A DNA stretch of 64,000 nt from Puffinus mauretanicus (Eukaryota > Chordata > Aves > Procellariiformes > Procellariidae). The notes under the pieces were generated by a model, which saw only the letters and a program-made list of their open reading frames with translations, was not told where the DNA came from and did no database searches. Positions 26,301 through 39,424 of the stretch are shown here, piece after piece. Positions within the stretch are counted from its first letter, which is position 1. Each line of letters opens with the position of its first letter. Position numbers and translations under genes: made by a program. Location of the stretch: positions 5,685,501 to 5,749,500 of the forward strand of contig JAJKFH010003627.1 of NCBI GenBank assembly GCA_023333565.1, given 5' to 3'.

Positions 26301-28107
26301 ATTTACTACTGTTTACCCATAATTCCCACCACATCCTCCCCCTAAATTGCCTGTAGCTCTTGGAAATGTGTCGGTAGGTGCCTTACTGAGTAACAGTCAT
26401 GAGCGATCCCTTTCAACCTTTTCAGTTATATATCAAAGCAAGCGTTTGAGCTATATGGGCAAATTAAATGATGCACTACTCCGAGACATAAAGAACTACA
26501 GATTTGCTAAGCACTGGTGGCTGTCAAGCACAGTCGCTGGGTAATGTTGAATTGGAGTCACAGTTGTTAATGAGGACTTAAGTCTGGCAGGGTTTGAAGT
26601 TCAGGTGGAATCTGAATAAACACTCAAACATTTGGATGCTTGTTCAGAAGAAATTTTATTTACTCTTACACTTTGTATTGATATGTCTGTAAATCTGGGC
26701 TTCCAGCTTTGGAAAACTTCAGTAAGGAAAGAATGAGAATCACACTAAGATATTGTCGAGATGCCTTTTTATCCAACACACCTAGCATGCGATGGGCTCT
26801 GGCTTTACAGAGTTATATTTATCATGTAACCATATTATTGAACCTTAGCAACCTCTTTGGTTTGGGAATACCACCCTTCCAAGAAATCCACTTAATATGT
26901 GGATTTTAAATCTATGGTTCATGGGTAGACTAGAGCAGAAGGGTCACATCAGCTGCATTTTAAATACCATGTGGATAAATCAATCAAGTATTATCACATC
27001 AGAACACCAACACCTATTATTTTGCAAAGATGAGTTCAGCAAAATACCAGTTATGCACTGCGGACAGTTATGTTTATGCAGCTATCAGCAGCTGCTGCTT
27101 TCCATTTTCATAGCTTAAATGGAAGGCAGACTCCTGAAACTAAAGGACACATTTTGATACTGTTGGTGCTGCTGTTTTCTTGTACCGTGAGATCAGAGTA
27201 AAGAAAATGTTGAAAATGATTTTTAGTGAGGGGGCATATATAACCTCGATAAAAGGAAGGGAGTTGCACAGCAGTGGAGCATCTGTCTGCTCTGGGATGT
27301 GACGGCACTAACAGGGAAGAGTGTGCTTGCCAGGCCATATGTTTCAGCTCTCGTGGTCACCACCGTCTGCCTGTTCCCTCCCCCCTCCCCGTTCCTAATA
27401 ACTTGGTGTTGGACTTGAATCATGATGTTGTCTGTGGTCATGCAGATGACCTTGACCTCCAAATCCAGTATCGTGGGAGGGGCATATTAAGATGTATATG
27501 GTAAGGGAAGACTTATGTTAATTGTGTTATTCACTGTTTGCTGGATGTTTGAAAGTATGTCAAATAAAAGCAGTTATGCTAAGGTTAAGGGGAAAAATGG
27601 ACCCTGTCCCACCCTTTCCATTCCTGTTTCAGATAGTGAACAAGAGACAATGATTTCCCTTGAACGTCATTTGAGGAGCAAAGCTAACTTTTCGGAAATA
27701 AGAAAGAGCTTTGAAAAGAAGAAATAAAGCCAGAGAGTCCAAATAGATGTTTAGAAGGCTTTGTGCAGGGGAAAGACATGATGTCTGCTAGGAAGGAGGG
27801 AAGGAAAGACCACGTGCTGTAAAGAGCCGATCAGTTATCTGTCCATGTGAATCAGTCAAAGGCAAGTCTTGGGTATATGTAGACCTCTGCAGCCAGGAAG
27901 CCTCTCCTGACTGAGCATCTGTTTGCTGAGGACTGGGTTACCTCATAAATTTTATTTCTGGAATTTGAACTTATTTTGAAGTATGAAAAATAAGGGAGAG
28001 GAAATATCTGAATAAATGTATTAGTGACTGAAAACTAGGATTCTCCCACCCTCCCTTTATATTCTTTGTGTTGTGCTCAGAGGAGTTGAAATTGTTTTTC
28101 TTTGAAG

Positions 28108-28142
28108 TTTTGTTTTGTTTTGTTTTGTTTTGTTTTGTTTTG
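28108..28142. repeat. (TTTTG)7 microsatellite
   Basis: Seven uninterrupted copies of a pentanucleotide. It could be the decayed tail of an antisense retroposon (CAAAA on the other strand), but no body is recognisable. Confidence 0.95.
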
Positions 28143-30080
28143 CTTTAAAATATCCTTTCTGCATGTAAGCATGAGAAAAATGCGATCCAAATAAAAGGGA
28201 AATTTACAGACTCTAAGGACGGACTGAGAAGCTGAAAAAATGGTGGTGACAGCTGAAAGCACCATCTCAACCAAAAATAGAGTATCACATACATAATACT
28301 AGAATACCTTGTTTGTGGTTTTTTTTTTTACTATCCTGAATATATTTACTAAATTGGCTAAGTGAAATAACTTAGATTTTAGAGATTTTCTGTCTCTCTC
28401 ATCTCACCTCACTGAAATTATGTGCGAATACCTGCGCTCTGGCTAATATTTCAACAGAAACAGTGAATGGATATATTGTTGAAAAATTTGCTGGTGGTTT
28501 GTTGTGTATCTGTAAGACCAAATGCATTGAGCTCCGTGTACTTTCTGGAAGATAATGTCAATGTGAGTTGTGGGTACGCATTGCTTTCTGAAACTAGACC
28601 CCATCTGATCTTCAATCACATCATCACGATCAGGGAGCACGCTCGTGAAATGAAGATAATTGTGAGTCACCTGCACTGGCTTTCTGGTAGATTTGTCATT
28701 TCTGTAGCAACTTGGAAGACAGAGACGGGAACAATCTGTTAGATTAGCCAGTCCACCCCCACAGCCAGCCAAGTTGTTTCTTACCCTACTGTGTTTTTAA
28801 AAAAACCACCTTGCTCTGTTCTAACAGTTATTTTCTTTACTGTTATGAAGAAACCCACTATCACGTTGAAGTTGCATTTACTTAAATATACAACCATCAC
28901 AAAGGGACAATTCTGTGCAGCACGTAGGATGCTTCATACTACATACATGAAAATGACTATGTTAAAGAAATATTAGGAGAGTTCTGGTCCTAGTTTTTCT
29001 GTTCTTTGTAAAGCTTCTGACATACATACTTTAGTTTTTATTAAAATGAATTCTATTTGTGATATTTAGCTTAAACACAGTTTAAGGATTTATTTTGGTG
29101 GGGCATAAGAACAGAAAAATACATTTTTGTGCAAAGCACTCACTTCTAGACAAAAAGTTTACTTTTTTTCCCTGAAAAACTATGTGCTCTGTCGTAGTCC
29201 TTTTTTAGCTGGAAAGGTTCAGGCAGTAACACTTCAGCCAGCTCCACTCTCTTCTTTTGGATTATATGGGCTGCTTGCACTTACTCCCTCTGCCAGAGAC
29301 AGAATTCCAGTTGGTTCCAGTAAAAATGTGATTAATATCTTGTTTTCTGCTAGGCTTCCCCATGTGGGTAGGCAGAGACACTTACATGCTGTTGAACACA
29401 CCACTAAAATGTCAGCTGGACTTGACTCCCCAGCCAGCTAGCTGGTGAGCCACTGATTCAGTGAGTCGGAATAACAAACTGATTGAGAAAAATGATTGAT
29501 TTTGCAATGTGATCGGTATGCTGCAGAGTTTCATGAAAAGCATGTGATCGTTACAGCCAGTGGCTTGGTTTTATGGATCACTCTATGCTGTTTCTTGGGA
29601 TCTCAGTTTTCTCCCATCATCACTGAGATACTAAGGGATATTCCATAGTTTCTTTTCAGAAATGTAAGAACATGTAAGCCCAGCAAAACTAGCGGTCCCC
29701 TTTCTCATGCCACAGATCCATAGTGGTAGAGAATAAGTGGGGGATCGAGTTGAAATGAATCTCTTTCTCATCAAATCTTCACAGGACACTCACAATTTTT
29801 GGAGGATTTTTGATTCGAGGAATGGAAAAGGATGACAGGTCTCAGGAAAGAGTTTGTTGGTAGGGAAAGGTAAAACTGGTAGAAGAGGTCTGCAAATCAA
29901 ACAAACCAGTTGAGTCCAGCTCAGCTGATGGCCTGTGGCTGGATTTGGCCAGCAGGATCCTTCCATATTCTCTGCTTTCATCCTCCTGGGAATAGGCAAC
30001 ACCCCAGCAGACAAATCCCACCGCTTGGACCTGTGCTTACTGTTGGGGTTTGCTGCATCCAGAGAGATGGAAGAAGTGGG

Positions 30081-30206
30081 AGTAGTATAAGGACCACTGA
30101 TATTCAAGGTAAGGAAAGACAGGTGGCCCAACCCCAGACATGCCTCTCAGAGGGGACGGGACACCTCTCCCTCCTTACCTTGAATATCAGCAGTCCTTGT
30201 GCTCCT
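30081..30206. repeat. Long near-perfect inverted repeat (hairpin)
   Basis: Two arms of about 55 nt, 30081-30135 and 30152-30206, pair around a loop of about 16 nt with no offset; base i pairs with 60287 minus i. The core of 19 bp (ctgatattcaaggtaagga at 30097-30115 with 30172-30190) is perfect. Outside the core the pairing has scattered mismatches and a few G-U pairs. Flanks beyond 30081 and 30206 do not pair. The size and shape suit either a primary-microRNA-like hairpin or a small palindromic MITE. No target-site duplication is visible and no known family is recognised. Each arm contains a good donor-like AAGGTAAGG, on opposite strands. Confidence 0.9.
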
Positions 30207-30370
30207 GGTGGCACTGCAGGCATGTAATGGGGGACAAGGAGCAGCTGCTGTGTTGATGAGGCTCTGAAATATTCTCTCTGCAGCTCTTGTGGGGGAAATG
30301 CCTGGGCTTTTCATTTATTTTTCTTATCATGGGCTTTTCATCCAGCTGCACTCAAGGGGTAGGGGTGTAT

Positions 30371-30382
30371 GTGTGTGTGTGT
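30371..30382. repeat. (GT)6 dinucleotide repeat
   Basis: Six uninterrupted GT units directly after a GTAT; a short microsatellite. Confidence 0.85.
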
Positions 30383-33300
30383 TACTCCTTGAGGTTTCTT
30401 GGACAGGGCCTGTTACTCTCTCCCCGTTGCCTCCTTAAATCACTTCTGACTATCCTGGAGAGGAAAAGCCTGACTCAACCCCAAAAATAATATCCTTCCT
30501 GCCCCTTCCCCAACAGCACAAGGCTGGGGAGAGTTGAGGTGGGAGTCTAGACTCAAACTCCTTGCTCAGACCCTCGTCTTGCTTTATAGAAATAGGAGAT
30601 ATTATTTAATTATTTCCCCAGCTACACACATATCCTTCATGCAGGTGGTTTCTGTACTTGCACTGAGCAGGCAGCTGCAATGTTCAGCCCCCCAAGCCAC
30701 AGAAAATGCTAACTGTTCCTTTAAAACATCTGTACAGTGACTTTCCTTTTCCCTTGATCCTGCTTCTCGCTGCCATCTTCCTAACAAGGGAGTTGTTACC
30801 CAAAGACTTGTTATCCCTCTCTCTGCTGACGACTCGCCTGACAGCTCTGTCTGTATGTAAATTAACATTTTTTTTTTGTTTTATTTTTTATCCAGAGGCA
30901 CCTCGGTTTTGGCAGTCTCATCAAAAAAGCATATTCTGCTTTAAATTACCCCCAGTTCTCCAAAATGCCTCCCACACCACGCTTAAAAATCATTCTTTCT
31001 TCTTCTGATTGGGAATTTCAGCAACATTTAAGTCTTAAAATAAATGGCTTGTTTGTGGTTGAATGCTTCCCCCACGCGACACCTTTTGTTATTAATATCT
31101 GCACATCTGTTTGTTTAATTATTTGATCTCCTGCATGAAACCGAAAGTCATAATTTTTTTAGAAGTTTGTGTGTGCTGATCAAAGAAAATCTTCTCACTT
31201 GGGGTCACAGCAGCTTTCATTCCTTCGCCTTTTGGGCAGCAGTCCAATGTCAGTCACTTATCATAAATAATCAGTTTCATCAGGTTACTGCAGAGATTCA
31301 GCCAATTGCAGACACGCAGAGGGTAAATCTGGCCTTAACTCCAGGCTGAAAGTGGCCTTTCAAAACTAATTTGGGGATTTACAAAACGACAGACAGGCTC
31401 TCCTTGTGTGCTGAGTTGCCTGCTCCTTGTTGTTGCTGGTTGGGTGTTTTTTTTTAATTGCCTAGTTAATATAATCTGACACACTTCTAATGGCCCGCTG
31501 GTGAGTTCAATAGGGTAGTCGTTTTCATCAGGTGCTGGTAATAGGGTAACAGAGCTTGGTTTAAAACCTGTTAAAGACGCAGCAATCTTTTTTAAAACCT
31601 CAGTGTTAGCAGCTTTTCTGGAGCCTGTACTAAAGGGTATTAATATCAGGAGCTGCTTTGCTACCAGAGGCTCAAGCTGAGTTCTGTGTGCTCTTGTGTA
31701 CATTTGGTGAGAAGGAAATTGCCAGCTCTTGTGACAAATCCTGGAGTGGGGCTTTGGGATGCAGAATTTGCAGCTGAGTCTGGAGCAGAATAAACTGGGC
31801 CCTGGGAGAAAAACCCCACTGAGTGTCCACAGAAACACCAAAGGGCTTTGTATGGGAAGTCCAGGTCCCAGTCTGAGAGCAGGGACAGATCTGTTCCTGG
31901 CTATATCTCTTTGGGGAGAGGTTGTTCAGGGAAGAAAATCTCCATTTTAAGAGAGCATGCAGGAGGTGAGAGAGCCACTAGATAAGCCACAGTCCGTACG
32001 TTTGGAAGGTCGGGTAGGAACTAACCAAGCATACTGTGTCCTTCTGAGCCTGAGCTGAGTATTGCGTCCTGTGCCATGACCATTTAAAGTATTGAAATGT
32101 CTGCTGTTTCTCCTGATAGAGTATGATCTATTTAAACACTGCTGCAAAGAAATGACCGCTTTTAAATTCCCTGAATGCCCCAGCAGCCACTCTTGGCTCT
32201 ATTTCTTCTTGAGGAGGAGCTTGTAATGATGGGGTGAAAAGTATAAAGTCCCAGTCAAAAGGAAGGTTTTTTTAGGCTACAGCTTCTTGCTGAAATATGT
32301 TGCTTCTTCCAAAATATTAGACAGACTGCTAGACCTGAGGAGGTTTCCCATTTGTGCATACTTTTAATTTCCTGTTCTGCATTTTGCCTTAATTCATATT
32401 GTGGTTTTGCTTAAGAAATTTAAGCATTTGTTGAAATTTCTTCTGCTTGACAGTCCTGTTTTGGAGTGAGAACCTGCAATAATTCTTCGTTGCCCCTTGC
32501 TGTGAACTTGCCTTCTCACGTACCTGAAGGGAGGCAAACATAGCTAGCTGTCAGCCCTTCTTTGCCTTTGCAAATAGGGATGGATCAAAGCTGTGCGTTA
32601 ATTTAGTTTCAGAATATGTACAGTTTGGATACAGGCTGGCGCCTGAACTTTGAAGCACAAGCTCACTTCTAATTGCAAACCACTCTGGCTTTATTGAGGT
32701 GGTCAGTGTTATTTCACCAGAGCCTTTTGATTTTCATGGTTTCTTGGCACACATATTAGTAACTGAAGTACCGCGTGTGCTCTCTGACCCATGCCGTGCC
32801 TTTGTTACACAGTCTGTACTTTTTCTGCCTGAGGGTCTTTGATTGACATCATGAGCTAAGAGACCCATAGCATGAAGTAAGATGTGGAGTTTAGCCCTCT
32901 GTATTTTCATTGTAGATGGACCACACATACTGCACATGAAGTTTTATCCACATAACAACCTGGGGTGGGGGGGCGCGAAAAAGAGAAAAAGTCAGGACTC
33001 TAGCTTCCAAATGGTAAAAGGAGAGAGGACATTTGAACTGGTTGTTTCATAAGTTTTTCTGCGTCTGCCACGTCTAGTCACCCCGTCACGGCAACAGGCA
33101 TGCTGCAAAGAGCACCAAAGCAATTGCAAAGGTGATATTTTCAATTTGCGAGGGGTCTGGGCTGTGGGGAACCCCTGAAGATGCTTGTGCACACAGTGAG
33201 CTGTGGGACTGCCCCATCTGTGCTGGGACACTCAAGGTCCAAGGACAAAGATACCAATTTTCCTTGGTATTGAGAGTGCATTTCTTTCCTCTTCTGTTTT

Positions 33301-34831
33301 GTATTGTGGCTGAGATGGGAAAGCCTTGCTTGTGCCCTTATATCACATTGCTATCCCTTTTATTTTCTTTGTGATCACCGCTGGAAATTTTGTCCGATTA
33401 GAAGAAACTTTTACCTCTATTAAGCCCCCGAATCTCCATCAAGCGTCTGATAGACTGGGCCCTAACGGCAGCCGCTTTACTTCTTTTCAGGCACCATCCA
33501 TCAGGCTGACAGTGACTGCCGATGGGCCAGTCATATTGTCTATATTTCATACACAAACATCAGGCCTGCTGACAGCACTTTGCACACTCGGAAATTGCTT
33601 TTGCTGTGAGCTGAATTTCAACTAGAGCTTTTTTGCTGGCTCCATCTCTCAGTGTTTATGACCCTCAGGAGCAGAGGAACTGCTGTGAATAGATAATGCT
33701 GAAAGCACTCTTGTAGCACAGAAGGTTTCATGTCTGAAGTATTTAATGTTTACAGCAAATTTGGTGTTTGTTAATTTGCATTTTTATTCTTTCCTTAAAG
33801 AACTGTCACCTTATTCTTCTGCTTGTCCTTTGTACAGATGTGTGGCAATTTGTGCTGGGGGACAGTGCTGATGGGGTGGGGGGAAAGAGGAAAGGAGGTG
33901 TTAAGGGGTGGAAAGAAGGCAGGGTAGAGTTACAAAATACTCCGTGGCTTAGGCAGCAATTCTGCATAATGCTGCTTTGGAGCATGGGGAAAGAAAGGCT
34001 TCCAAGCAGTGTAGAGCTACCCCTTTGCTCTAAGTTGGAATAATTTTGATAGATAACCCATTGTCAGCTTAAAAATCAAATTCAGTAGCATATAGGAAAA
34101 AGACTGTAACCTGGAAAGAATCGTATCTGCTTGTCCTTTCCTCTTAGAGAGCAGACAAATTATTTTCATTACTGGAAAGGACAATTCCCTGCTAATAATA
34201 CACCCCTCCCAGCAGCTGAATTGTATTTCTTGTTGGTATAGAAATACTTCTGCTGGAGTGTAATTATTATGTTTGTACATATATGTGGGTTTGCACTTGG
34301 ATTGATACACAAGGGACTGTGTGTTTGTGGGTAGGCCTGAGTCTTTATCTATACCACTGTGCATGTTTTTACAGGAAGAAATGTGTTTGTGTTCACCTCT
34401 GTATTTATTTCCAGCTATCCTTGAGAAAGTGTGTGCCTGGGAATCACTCAGAAACTGAAGAGCGGATGAGGAGGAAATAAAGATGGCTGTTTAGAAAGTT
34501 GTGCAGCAGTTTCAGACGAACTATGAAGGTCACATAGATTAACCTACCCCTACCAAATGTTCCCCAGGCAATCAGAGTGCTCTGGCTGGCCAGGCGGTTT
34601 TATAAGGACTGTAAAGAATGTTCGGAGACATATCCCTGTAAAACCATCTCTTACCTGAAAGCTCAATGAGCCATCAAATTCAGGAAAAGAACAGCCATTT
34701 CTTGGGAAAATGTAATGTTAAGTGTCCCAAAATTAAACTCCAAGCCAGTATATTTTGATGTGCAGCTAGAGTAACCTATGTTCAAGTAACATTAAAGAGA
34801 AATTGTCAGAGTAAAAATCCCTTGTAACAGG

Positions 34832-34846
34832 AAAAAAAAAAAAAAA
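34832..34846. repeat. Poly-A tract (A15)
   Basis: Uninterrupted run of 15 A on the plus strand. No retroposon body is recognisable upstream. Confidence 0.9.
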
Positions 34847-35699
34847 CCTTAGACTTTTCCCCTGGTATCAGGAACAGCTTATTATATGTGGTTGAAACAG
34901 AAAGATTTTTTAAGTGTTATTTATTCTTTCAGTTGTCCTAATGTTTTGTTGGTTTTTTTTCCTTTGGCCATTTTTTCAGCTTGGAGAGAGCTGGAGACTT
35001 GACTAGTTGGTTTGTCTGCGTAAGTGCAGTAGATTTTATTGTCGTGCTCTAGCTCAGTGATCTTCTGTCTGGGTTGCAAACTATAAAGGGTAACATTTAA
35101 TCTCCGCATTCTTTTTTGCCAGGCCTGACTGACATTTGTGTTAGTGATTTTTGTTGGTTTTTTCCCCTACCCTTTTGCACTTTGATTTTTAAATGGAAAC
35201 TGAACGTTGTGCCTATAACTTCCTGACAGGGTTAAAGAATGACACTTCTATTTCAAAAATAATTTGACTATATGAAAACTGTGGGGCAAAACTGATTTTC
35301 AAGAGACAGTATTTTATTGATGATATATTGTATGACCTTTTGCATCATTATTGTTGAGATATAGGAATAGAAGAAGTATTTCCTGCACAGATTTAACTTG
35401 AGGTACAAAACATCAAATACAAAGTAAGGGTGGTTTCTTAAGTAAACAGCACCTTTTCAAATAACAGGTTATCTGGATGTTCCTGTTACAATAACTCTCG
35501 CGCTTCCATCCTGAAGCACAATGAAAGCGAGTGGTGTTTAGGTCTGCGTATTCGCAGGTTATTTGTAGTACAGCAGTTCCTGGGAGCTCCAGTTCTGATC
35601 AGCATCCCATTGAATTTGTGCTACCATACACTATGAGAAAGTGTCTTCCATGAGGAGGTGATGATTTATGAAGATTAGACAGACTGGCATTCTGCAGTC

Positions 35700-35790
35700 C
35701 CTGTTATAGGAGTGAGAGCTGAGAGGAACCGAACGACTTGTTGAAGGTCAAATGCAAAGCCCATGTCAGAACTGAGAAATCAATGCACAT
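35700..35790 (-). mobile_element. Possible MIR-type SINE remnant, antisense
   Basis: GAGAGGAACCGAACGACTTG followed by TTGAAGGTCAAATGCAAAGC and GTCAGAACTGAGAAATC resembles the reverse complement of the MIR central region (protonated around a gaggttaagtgacttg and a ccaaggtcacacagc). Divergence is high and the match is short, so this is tentative. Confidence 0.35.
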
Positions 35791-36399
35791 ATCATTTCAT
35801 GATATGGAGGCTTCCTGCCCCTTCCATTTCTGCTGGCTTGGGAATAGTGGAGGTAGGGCCTCCTGAAGCTAGCATTGTAGCAGGAGTATTATGAAACAAC
35901 AATCTTCAATGTGTGATAAATGAGCACAGCGACTTGGGAACCAACCACAGAAATCCACAAAATATCAGAGCACTGGGAGTTATGCTTCCAGGTAGCTGAC
36001 ACTGCATCCTTATCTCCAGTTGAGTGGAACAGAGCCAAAATTATGCATTCATATTGGAATACTTCTTTATATCTCTACCCCAAAAGTAAGGTTCACAGTG
36101 TAAACGAGCAGAAAATAGCAAGGATGTGTAATAGTTTCCCTGAAAACCAGCTTCTTTCTATCTCCTTTGCCCACATTCATTAGTGGGAGAAGCTGGACTC
36201 AACTATGAAGAATTCCTGTCTCCCCTAAATTAAGTCATTATCCAGAAGAAGTAGGAGACAAAGAGATTAGTAGCCTCCCATCTCCACGTCATTTTTGCAG
36301 TCACAACCTCCACCTTTGCTCTACTTGAAAATAGGGTCTAACATAAAAAAGATTTCAGTTCAGTACCTGGAGCCTGTACCTACCGATTCAAAACAAATA

Positions 36400-36600
36400 A
36401 GAGCAGCAGTGTAATGGACAGAAATTGACAGTGTTGGTTGACTTTTTCTAACATCCTGCATGACTTTGGGCAAGTTGTTTTACCTCTGGGCTTCAGTTTG
36501 CCAAGCTGCAATGTGACACCAATAACTTTAAGTTAATTGGTGAAGTGTTTTAAGACCTGCTAAAGATTAAAAGTGCCATAGGGAGCACAGGCATATTGAA
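36400..36600 (+). mobile_element. MIR-type SINE relic, sense
   Basis: Seen: GTGTAATGGACAGA at the start, then the CORE-SINE-like centre TGACTTTGGGCAAGTTGTTT followed by ACCTCTGGGCTTCAGTTTGCC, then GGTGAAGTGTTTTAAGACCTGC and AGTGCCATAGGG. The order and spacing follow the MIR consensus (tgaccttgggcaagtcact, then cctcagtttcc) over about 200 bp. MIR-type SINEs are old in amniotes and survive in birds only as sparse, decayed copies. Confidence 0.7.
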
Positions 36601-39410
36601 CAGCAGCCACAGTTATCTGTGATGCTTATTGAGACTTGTTCCATTAGGAACACGGTGGTGGTGGCTGTAGCGCATAAAAGAGTAGATTAATAGATTGGGA
36701 ATCTATCATGGGACCATCTCTATGATTTCACTACAGGAAATTTGATAGTGTTCCTGAGCTTTATCTAGCTGCAGTGTGAAGGAAGAGGAAGGATGCACAG
36801 CTATTATACAAGGTAAGTTATGATGGGCTTGACTAAGGAAGAAAAAGAATGCAACCACTTATCTCTTCTCTTTGATAAATCTGCACACACTGTTAGAATA
36901 TAAACAGTTGTGAAGCAGTGAAATAAGTGCTTGATGATGGTTTTTATCAACTTCCAAGCTCCTCATAGAGCAATAGGTGACTTTTGGGAGTCATGGGGAC
37001 TTTCAGAAGCGACTATCTACCATACTAGGCAGCACGATAGTCTAAGGCAACAAAATATCCTCCAGATCCCCTTTGATGTAGAGGATACGTGGCAGATTCC
37101 ACCTTGACAGGGAATCTCATTAGGTATTGCTGGAAGGAAGTGACACAGTCAAGAAGCTACTCAACCTCTCTCTTTTCTCTCTTACCATGTTAGCCATTGG
37201 GAAACAATTTTCTTTTGTTGTTTTGTGATCCTTAGAGATGAGCTGATGATCATGGCCTTATTCTCTGAATAAGGAGAAAAGGTTTTAAGGGTTTTTTTCC
37301 CCTCTTTCCTGGTATTTGAAAACTATTTTCCCAGACCCTGTTTTGATAATACCAGTATCTATAACATGTATCTGAAATACCAGGAAGTCCCACACAAGCT
37401 GTGTTCCACTTCCAGGAACACTGGAACCTCATGTCTCCCTTCCCCACATGTATGTGTGCAGACAGTTAATCTTTAGCATTAAAAATAACATTTTAAATCT
37501 CCTGAGAAAATTTCAGTGATCCTTTCAGGTCACTCACTCCAACAGTTCCATTTTAGTTCAATAATTCCTAATCAGCTGAGATCGCTTAGCAAAGACATGT
37601 GGGAAACTTTTTTTCCCTGTAGTTAAAAAATAAGAATTTATTTCCATGTCAAAGGGTAAGTAAATTTTGCCGCATCATTACTAATCTTAGTATTTTCTTG
37701 ATGATTCTACAATAAATGACAATAAGTTTCTTATGGAAGGGAGACGTAAAAGGTATGTAATTCCCATGATTTGTTCCCCTGGAGCATTCCTGATTATTGA
37801 CACATTCTGTCAGTTAAGATTTACATCATTGATTAGTGTGATTTAGAGTGTCATGGCTTCACATTCTTCCAGCCTTTCTAGCAAAGCAAGCAATTTAAAG
37901 TCGTTGCATGTAATACAAGATTTCAAAGCAGTAATTCAGCTGCAGTGTTATGTTTGATCCAGCGTTTACTGCCTACCTACTATAACAACTGGCAGTTTAT
38001 AAACTTAGAGATTAAAATGATGAGAGCTTTAGAAACTCATATAACAATAATGAAGAAGTAGTGTGTGAATGCCTGTGATTTTTTTCTGCAGTTTTCCTCA
38101 GCATGCTCAGGTATTTGGCAGGTATTGGGGATGTTCACAGATGTGTGCCCGATCCATGAAGTGCAGATCAGCTATCATATTTGATCAAGCCAGAGAGAGT
38201 TCTGGAGGGTTCTTAGAGTTGGAGGGTTTTTCACGTCTGTCTCCCAGATAATTTTATGCAATCTGAATATCTGCCTATCTGCAGTACATCTCTGCTCAAA
38301 GTGTGAAAGTGAACTGCATTTTTTATTTCCTCCAAGCCTCATAGTTATTTAGATTATCACTGGATGTTGTATTGTCTAGGGCTTAATAGTGCCATAAATT
38401 ATCACAGTTAGAAACAAGACACAAGTGGATGGACTTTAAATCAGACCACGTCAAGCAATCTTTAAATTCCTAACTATGTCCATGCTGTTCAGGAACTGAA
38501 CCTCTCCGATTCTGCCACTGGACTCAGATTTTCATAGCCCCAAATTTTCATAGTGGAAGTTGTTTAAAGGTTGTCTCAGCTGGAGCTATGTCTTGGCTTA
38601 TCAGATATTACATTACTGCTGTTCCCAGAGAACTAAAATTTCCCCAAGTCCTTTCATGCAGCCTATCTGTAACATACCTGTTGACATGAAAACAGAGGTT
38701 TAAAAAAATGTAATTTATAAGAAAAGTCTAATTATTTGTGACATTTCATCCATCATGTCCTAAGCTTCTCCAGAGGAAAGTAGTAACATTTCGTCTCCTT
38801 GACAGCAAACAACACACTGACGAACTGAAAAATGTTCTGCTATATTTCAAACTGCAGCATTTATGAGTAAAGAGCAAGTGCAAAATAAATAGCAAGAGTA
38901 AAGAGCAGGAACCCACATAAGTAGGGGGCAGAAGCTTGGAGAGCTTTCTAAAAGCTTTCTCTTGGGTTAAAAAACAAAACAATCCTTCAAAAATAACCAG
39001 AACGTTTCAGGGTAAGCAATTTGTTGGATGAAAGCTATAGCAATACCACTCAGCCCAATCTGCATTGACTTTCCTAACCGCTCCTGTGAGGAGATGCCTT
39101 GGGTAGACGTGGCAGCATAGTGCAGTTCATGGAGAGCTACAGGACCCAACTGAAGACGTATTGGAAATAGGTTTTTAGTATATGTCCCAACTCTCCACCC
39201 CCAACACCTCAGGAGTGCAAAAGGAGTGCTTATATCATCTAAAGGGAAGAGAAGCAGAGCAAGACTATGAAAGCCATCCTCCTGATTTTTTCTTTTTGAA
39301 GATGATACCTAAGCACCTGAAGCATTGCTGTTAGTTTATATCAAAATTGACCTTGCTTCTGAATGCTCTCTCTGTGACAGGCCAAGTTAGGTAATTCCCC
39401 ACACTGGCAT

Positions 39411-39424
39411 TCTCTCTCTCTCTC
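39411..39424. repeat. (TC)7 dinucleotide repeat
   Basis: Seven uninterrupted TC units. Confidence 0.9.

Larger units (their letters stand above)
19641..30080 (+). other. AGBL4: AGBL4 intron; no gene seen
   Basis: The longest frame is 175 codons (22050-22577, minus); it has no domain, is compositionally mixed and overlaps three other frames, so I read it as chance. The 20280-20590 segment is free of simple repeats and is a possible conserved non-coding element. A G/T tract lies at 23287-23350, a short A-run at 25501-25511, and a TTTTG microsatellite at 28108-28142. Nothing else is recognised. Confidence 0.65.
30207..35699 (+). other. AGBL4: AGBL4 intron; no gene seen
   Basis: The longest frame is 168 codons (31335-31841, minus), without a domain. 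Segments 30880-31650 and 33370-33640 have mixed composition, retained CpGs and several TAAT/AATTA cores, which makes them candidates for conserved non-coding sequence. Simple repeats are a (GT)6 at 30371-30382 and an A15 run at 34832-34846. Confidence 0.65.

Noticed and set aside
31335..31841. Frame of 168 codons, minus strand
   Set aside because: Mixed composition without any familiar motif; it lies in a stretch that looks regulatory or neutral rather than coding.
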